A stretch of 64,000 nt of DNA, from contig NC_039508.1 of NCBI RefSeq assembly GCF_003672135.1, forward strand, positions 3,224,001 through 3,288,000. Reading direction: 5' to 3'. This stretch comes from Ooceraea biroi (taxonomy: Eukaryota > Arthropoda > Insecta > Hymenoptera > Formicidae). Below are positions 60,264 to 64,000 of this stretch, piece after piece; positions within the stretch are counted from its first letter, which is position 1; the number at the start of each line of letters is the position of its first letter. Below the pieces are notes generated by a model, which worked only from the letters and a program-made list of their open reading frames with translations, ran no database searches and was not told where the DNA came from. The position numbers and the translations under genes are program-made.

Positions 60264-63257
60264 CTGCAACAAAGATAAATCAAGGTCAAGAGAGAATGTA
60301 ATAAAACGGAGAGCGCAATGTGCGTAGCGAATCGAAATACGCGTGTACAATGTTTCACGCGAATCCCGCAAAGTCGATTCCACCGGATGTACCTCCAATT
60401 CGTTAGACAATGCGGTCCTAAAAGAGCAATGAAAGCGAAGGTTCATGAAAGGAAAGCGGTTCTTCGTCCTTCGCGTTCTGGCAATTGAATCTTTCGGTTA
60501 CGTGTATGTATATATAATGGAGATTTCGTAAAAAGGTTTTGCAACACGCATGGCACATTTTTCCAATTACGATAATTGCCATTGCACAATGACGCGACTT
60601 TATAAAATCGTCAGAAGGAACGTTGCACGGAGGTCCTTGCAGGCATAAGATAACAACTAACATTAATAACATAAATAAGCATTTGTGGTACCAAGCCTGG
60701 CGAAAAACCGTCAAGTTCGGTTGCAGTCTCTCTCGAAGCTTGTGTTTCGCGAGAACCGCGATGAATGGCCTCCCGTTGTTTTATTTATCGAGGCCATTCG
60801 TTTGCCCTGCGACCTTTTTTTCGCCGCAGCGAAACGGCACGCGGATGACGAAGGGCGCGATGTCGTCGCACCTCCCCGAAGGCGGAATCCACCCGGGCGA
60901 AGCACTTTGTTTAATTTCGCCCGGCGTTCCTGAAACGGGATACCCGCGGATCGCCGGGGAGGTGGTCCATTCGTAATCTGGACCCAGTGACTAATTTGCG
61001 AGCGAGCCTTTCCTTGCCCTCCCGGAGGAGGACTCGAAGACGTTACCGCGACGGACGGACGGACGTGGGGGCGGTGATGGACGCCTCCGTGCTTCCAGCG
61101 CGTGTGATTTATGCGACGATTCATTGCCACCTACCCACCCCTCGATGTAATACAAGTTACGAGATTTCGTACGGTCGTTAACGAAAATGCCTCCCCATTT
61201 TTTCCCCGCACAACGAAACACACGTCGGCAGACTATTCTCGCCGAAGGTATGTTCAGTCGCGCCAAAGTGTCCTCCACTTTGAGATTCGTTCTCGCTGTC
61301 GGTTCTTCGCGCGAGCGCAATCGATCGAGCTTGCTTTCTCAGGAAATAAAAGATTCTGGGTTTGAATGCGGAATATTTCTGATCATTTTTATATAGCACT
61401 TAAATGTTGGTTCGCGCGACATAAATTAGCACGAAAGTCTACATTATTGCGAGAGCGTGATACGGGTAGAGCCGGGCGTATTTCCCGCCTGTGAATTATG
61501 ATAGACACGTTCACATTGATGAATAGGCTCGCGTCTCAGCATGAGTACCCGTACAATAAGACTTCTCACCTGAACTGAAGCGGTTTAAATGGTACTCTCC
61601 TCGGGGCGACGCGATATGGGTTTCGCACGGTGATTTATCACGCGTCCGCCAGTACGGCGCGTAACGCACGCTGGTCACCCGAGACACACGTGAGCGATTT
61701 CTAATTTTTGTGCGCCGCGCGCACAGCGAGTGCCGGTAATGCTACCCGATCGATAGATTACGATCGATCCGGTCGATCAGTAATTGCCGGCACAATTGGT
61801 CGGCCGAACGGGGTTTTTAAGACGACGGGAGGGAAAACGAGAGACGAGGAGGAAGAGGGAGTAAGAGAGAGAAAAGCAACTCGTAAATTTACCGGCACGA
61901 GACGTAATTTGCAGGATATAGTGGTAGTCGTCTCGTGTGCCAGTCGTCGGGAACTCGGCGCAGAAGAAACCGAGACGCGAGTCCCGACCGGTAATGAACC
62001 CCTTAACCCAGGCAGAGTTGCCTTAATGACAGTTTAAAGTTTCTTCTCGCGTTCAAGGTATCACGCCGGCCATCTAGCCGCGATCAGAGTACCCGAGGAA
62101 GGAACCGACGGTCCGTCTCGATGTGAACATGGAATGGCGGGATCCGATCGCGATCGCGCGCCGATGATCGATTACTTCGTTACGACGTATACCGGTTGAT
62201 TTGTCGCCGTAGCGCCCGGTACCGGTCTCGGCTTACTCGCGAAACTGTAACGAGGAGGGCGATTAACGCGCGAATTACTCGCGTGCATTCGTCTCGTGAT
62301 TGCGGAGAATCGCTTTGCATTTGATGGTAAATTAAGCGGTCATTCGGTGTTGCCGTCAGAGAAGAAAATAAACCCACGCGCTATAATAACACGGCCAACA
62401 AACGGCCATCGCCGGTTTCTTCCCCACAAAGTTGCAATGTTTTTTCCACCGTGAGCTTCTTTTTCTTGCGATTAATTGCAAGTCTGACGACGGTTCTGAA
62501 TGAGGTAGGGATGCGCGGGAAGAAATTAAATTTGCTATCTGCCGGGCAATAATATTCCACTTGGAAACAATGTATGAGAATCGTGAGAATCGTAGGGAGG
62601 GCGCGTCGAAAGAACAAGATTGCAATCTTGAGCTACAATTAAGGAGGTCGGGGCGGTTCGCGCGGAGAAAATATTCCTTTCCACGTAGGCGGATCGCTAG
62701 CGGATCGTATAGGCGGACTAGAATGGGACTCCTGAAAGTCGATAAATCGGCGCGCATATTCGACGGCATTTGTCATTACCCTGCGTGATCTGATAGCGCT
62801 ATAAACGAACGAGCATAATGAGTAGTAGCGAAATTATAGTGTGAACGTGTTACGTTATATTAGAGCGTTACGCGCCATTTATATCATCCAACACATACGT
62901 TTTATCACTATCTATCGCCGATAGTGGATGTGCACACGATAGAGAACATGCGAAAACTATAAAATATTACGACTCGCCTCATAATGCGCGCCGTGCTTTA
63001 ATAAACTGGCGTTATTAATAACTTCAAAGCGTCTCGCAGCCACAGCGTGAGCATGCGTGCAAGAATTACCATAATAGAACCCTAATTTGCAACAACATCC
63101 CCCGCGTGCCCCGCGCGCGCGCATGTTCGCGTTATAATATCCACTGTGATTTTTCCAGGATGAGTAACGCATCTATCCAACGTACTAACAGAAGGTCTCT
63201 GAAAGGAAGAGGCGCGCGCGAGGAACGAGCGACTATCGGAGGTGCGGAAGGCGAGAG

Positions 63258-63288
<31 letters not shown>

Positions 63289-64000
63289 CAGAAAGAGAGA
63301 TCCAGCATCGTGGAGGGCACCGGTGGAGGCAGGACGCAGGATAATAAAGCAGGAGTTCGCGAGGAATGATTTAGTGGCAAGCGGTCGAATAACTTTCCCG
63401 CCAACACTGTTGCCACCTCGGAGCGGAGGGATGCGCTCCTCTCGGCTCGGCTGGCGATCACGTCGAGCTGCGTCCCGGGAATGGAACCGAGGCGAGGAGA
63501 GAAAAGGATCGAGTCGGTGGTGCAGAAGGAAGGAAATTTGTTGGGCCATGTGCACGGGAACCTGCTCTCAGCCGAGCAAGGGAACTATGGGTCCGTCGAT
63601 TTCTCTCTTGCGCCTCCCGGAAAGGAAGGTAAGAAAGAGAAAAGCAGAACCGCACGAGAGAGCGTAGCGCAGGGCGGCGGCGGTGATTCTCTCGACGCGA
63701 GAAGAGGAACAAGAGGGAGGAAACCGGCGCTCCCCGCACCCCCGGCCCGCTCCACCCAGACAATCATGCTAATGAATTACTGCCGAGCAATATCGGTGCC
63801 GATCTGGTGATTCGAGCCCGCTTCGGGACCTCCTCCGCGCGATGCCATGTATACGCTTATAACGCTCGACTTCGGCCACCCCTCGCTCGTACGGTCTTGT
63901 CTTCGTTAGTCTTTAGTGTTACCCCGCCTCGTCCCTATAATTCTCTCTTTACGCTGCTTTCGTCACCTCCTGCCGGACACTTGAAACGAGTTACGATTCA
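60264..64000 (-). other. ds intron (partial, 5' side), no exon found
   Basis: The next upstream ds exon should end in phase 0, but no cadherin motif appears here on the minus strand. A (GA)n run lies at about 63262-63288. Open frames are compositional. Confidence 0.65.
63262..63288. repeat. (GA)n simple repeat
   Basis: An uninterrupted GA dinucleotide run of about 27 bases inside a longer purine tract (about 63245-63300). Confidence 0.9.

Noticed and set aside
1..64000. Assignment of the cadherin to Fat or Fat-like rather than Dachsous
   Set aside because: Exon wording in several repeats (w5, w6, w8, w10, w13) follows fly Dachsous much more closely, and no EGF or laminin-G domain occurs. 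The C-terminal parts that would settle it are outside the window.

Overview
The window looks like nuclear DNA of an insect, most likely a hymenopteran and plausibly an ant. The evidence is a split insect-type dachsous gene, a single dNK-type deoxynucleoside kinase with introns, very CpG-rich introns, and mariner, pogo-like and MITE insertions. The species cannot be named from the sequence alone. There are no prokaryotic genes, and no rRNA gene or CRISPR array was seen.

Almost everything lies inside one gene. A very large protocadherin, which I identify as dachsous (ds), runs on the minus strand across the whole window. Fourteen consecutive exons (60263 down to 2456) give 5464 nt of open coding sequence, about 1821 codons. 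All of it is extracellular cadherin (EC) repeats. Intron phases match at every junction and every intron is GT-AG. The signal peptide and first repeats lie beyond base 64000. The last EC repeats, the membrane segment and the cytoplasmic tail lie to the left of base 1. Introns range from 90 bp to about 19.2 kb.

The 12.8-kb intron between ds exons 2752 and 15519 holds a complete gene on the opposite strand: a three-exon dNK (14431-15377, 232 aa). Two perfect E2F-type sites (TTTCCCGC) lie 0.5-0.6 kb upstream. Its substrate-pocket residues (A74, R78, S100) resemble the purine-accepting dCK/dGK pattern more than fruit-fly dNK. The dNK gene stops 141 bp from the ds exon, tail to tail.

The same intron is a stack of mobile DNA. 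At 2971-6422 there is a tandem array of seven 182-bp LTR-like modules alternating with six 339-375-bp internal modules, the whole bounded by one 4-bp target-site duplication. This is the structure expected of a TRIM (terminal-repeat retrotransposon in miniature) expanded into an array. It sits with a 277-bp MITE inside a weaker TIR-flanked element (2805-7218). Next comes a 1284-bp mariner (7269-8552) with perfect 30-bp TIRs and one frameshift, and then a 908-bp pogo-like deletion derivative (12703-13610). A second copy of that derivative lies at 50651-51558 in the 19-kb intron. A 710-bp fold-back element (24207-24916) occupies another intron.

The remaining intronic DNA (1-2455, 8553-12702, 17180-19838, 26516-31023, 34909-54109, 54593-60082, 60264-64000) shows no supportable gene. 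It contains simple repeats, GA-rich tracts and a few candidate regulatory motifs. Many long open frames there are by-products of GC- and CpG-rich composition.
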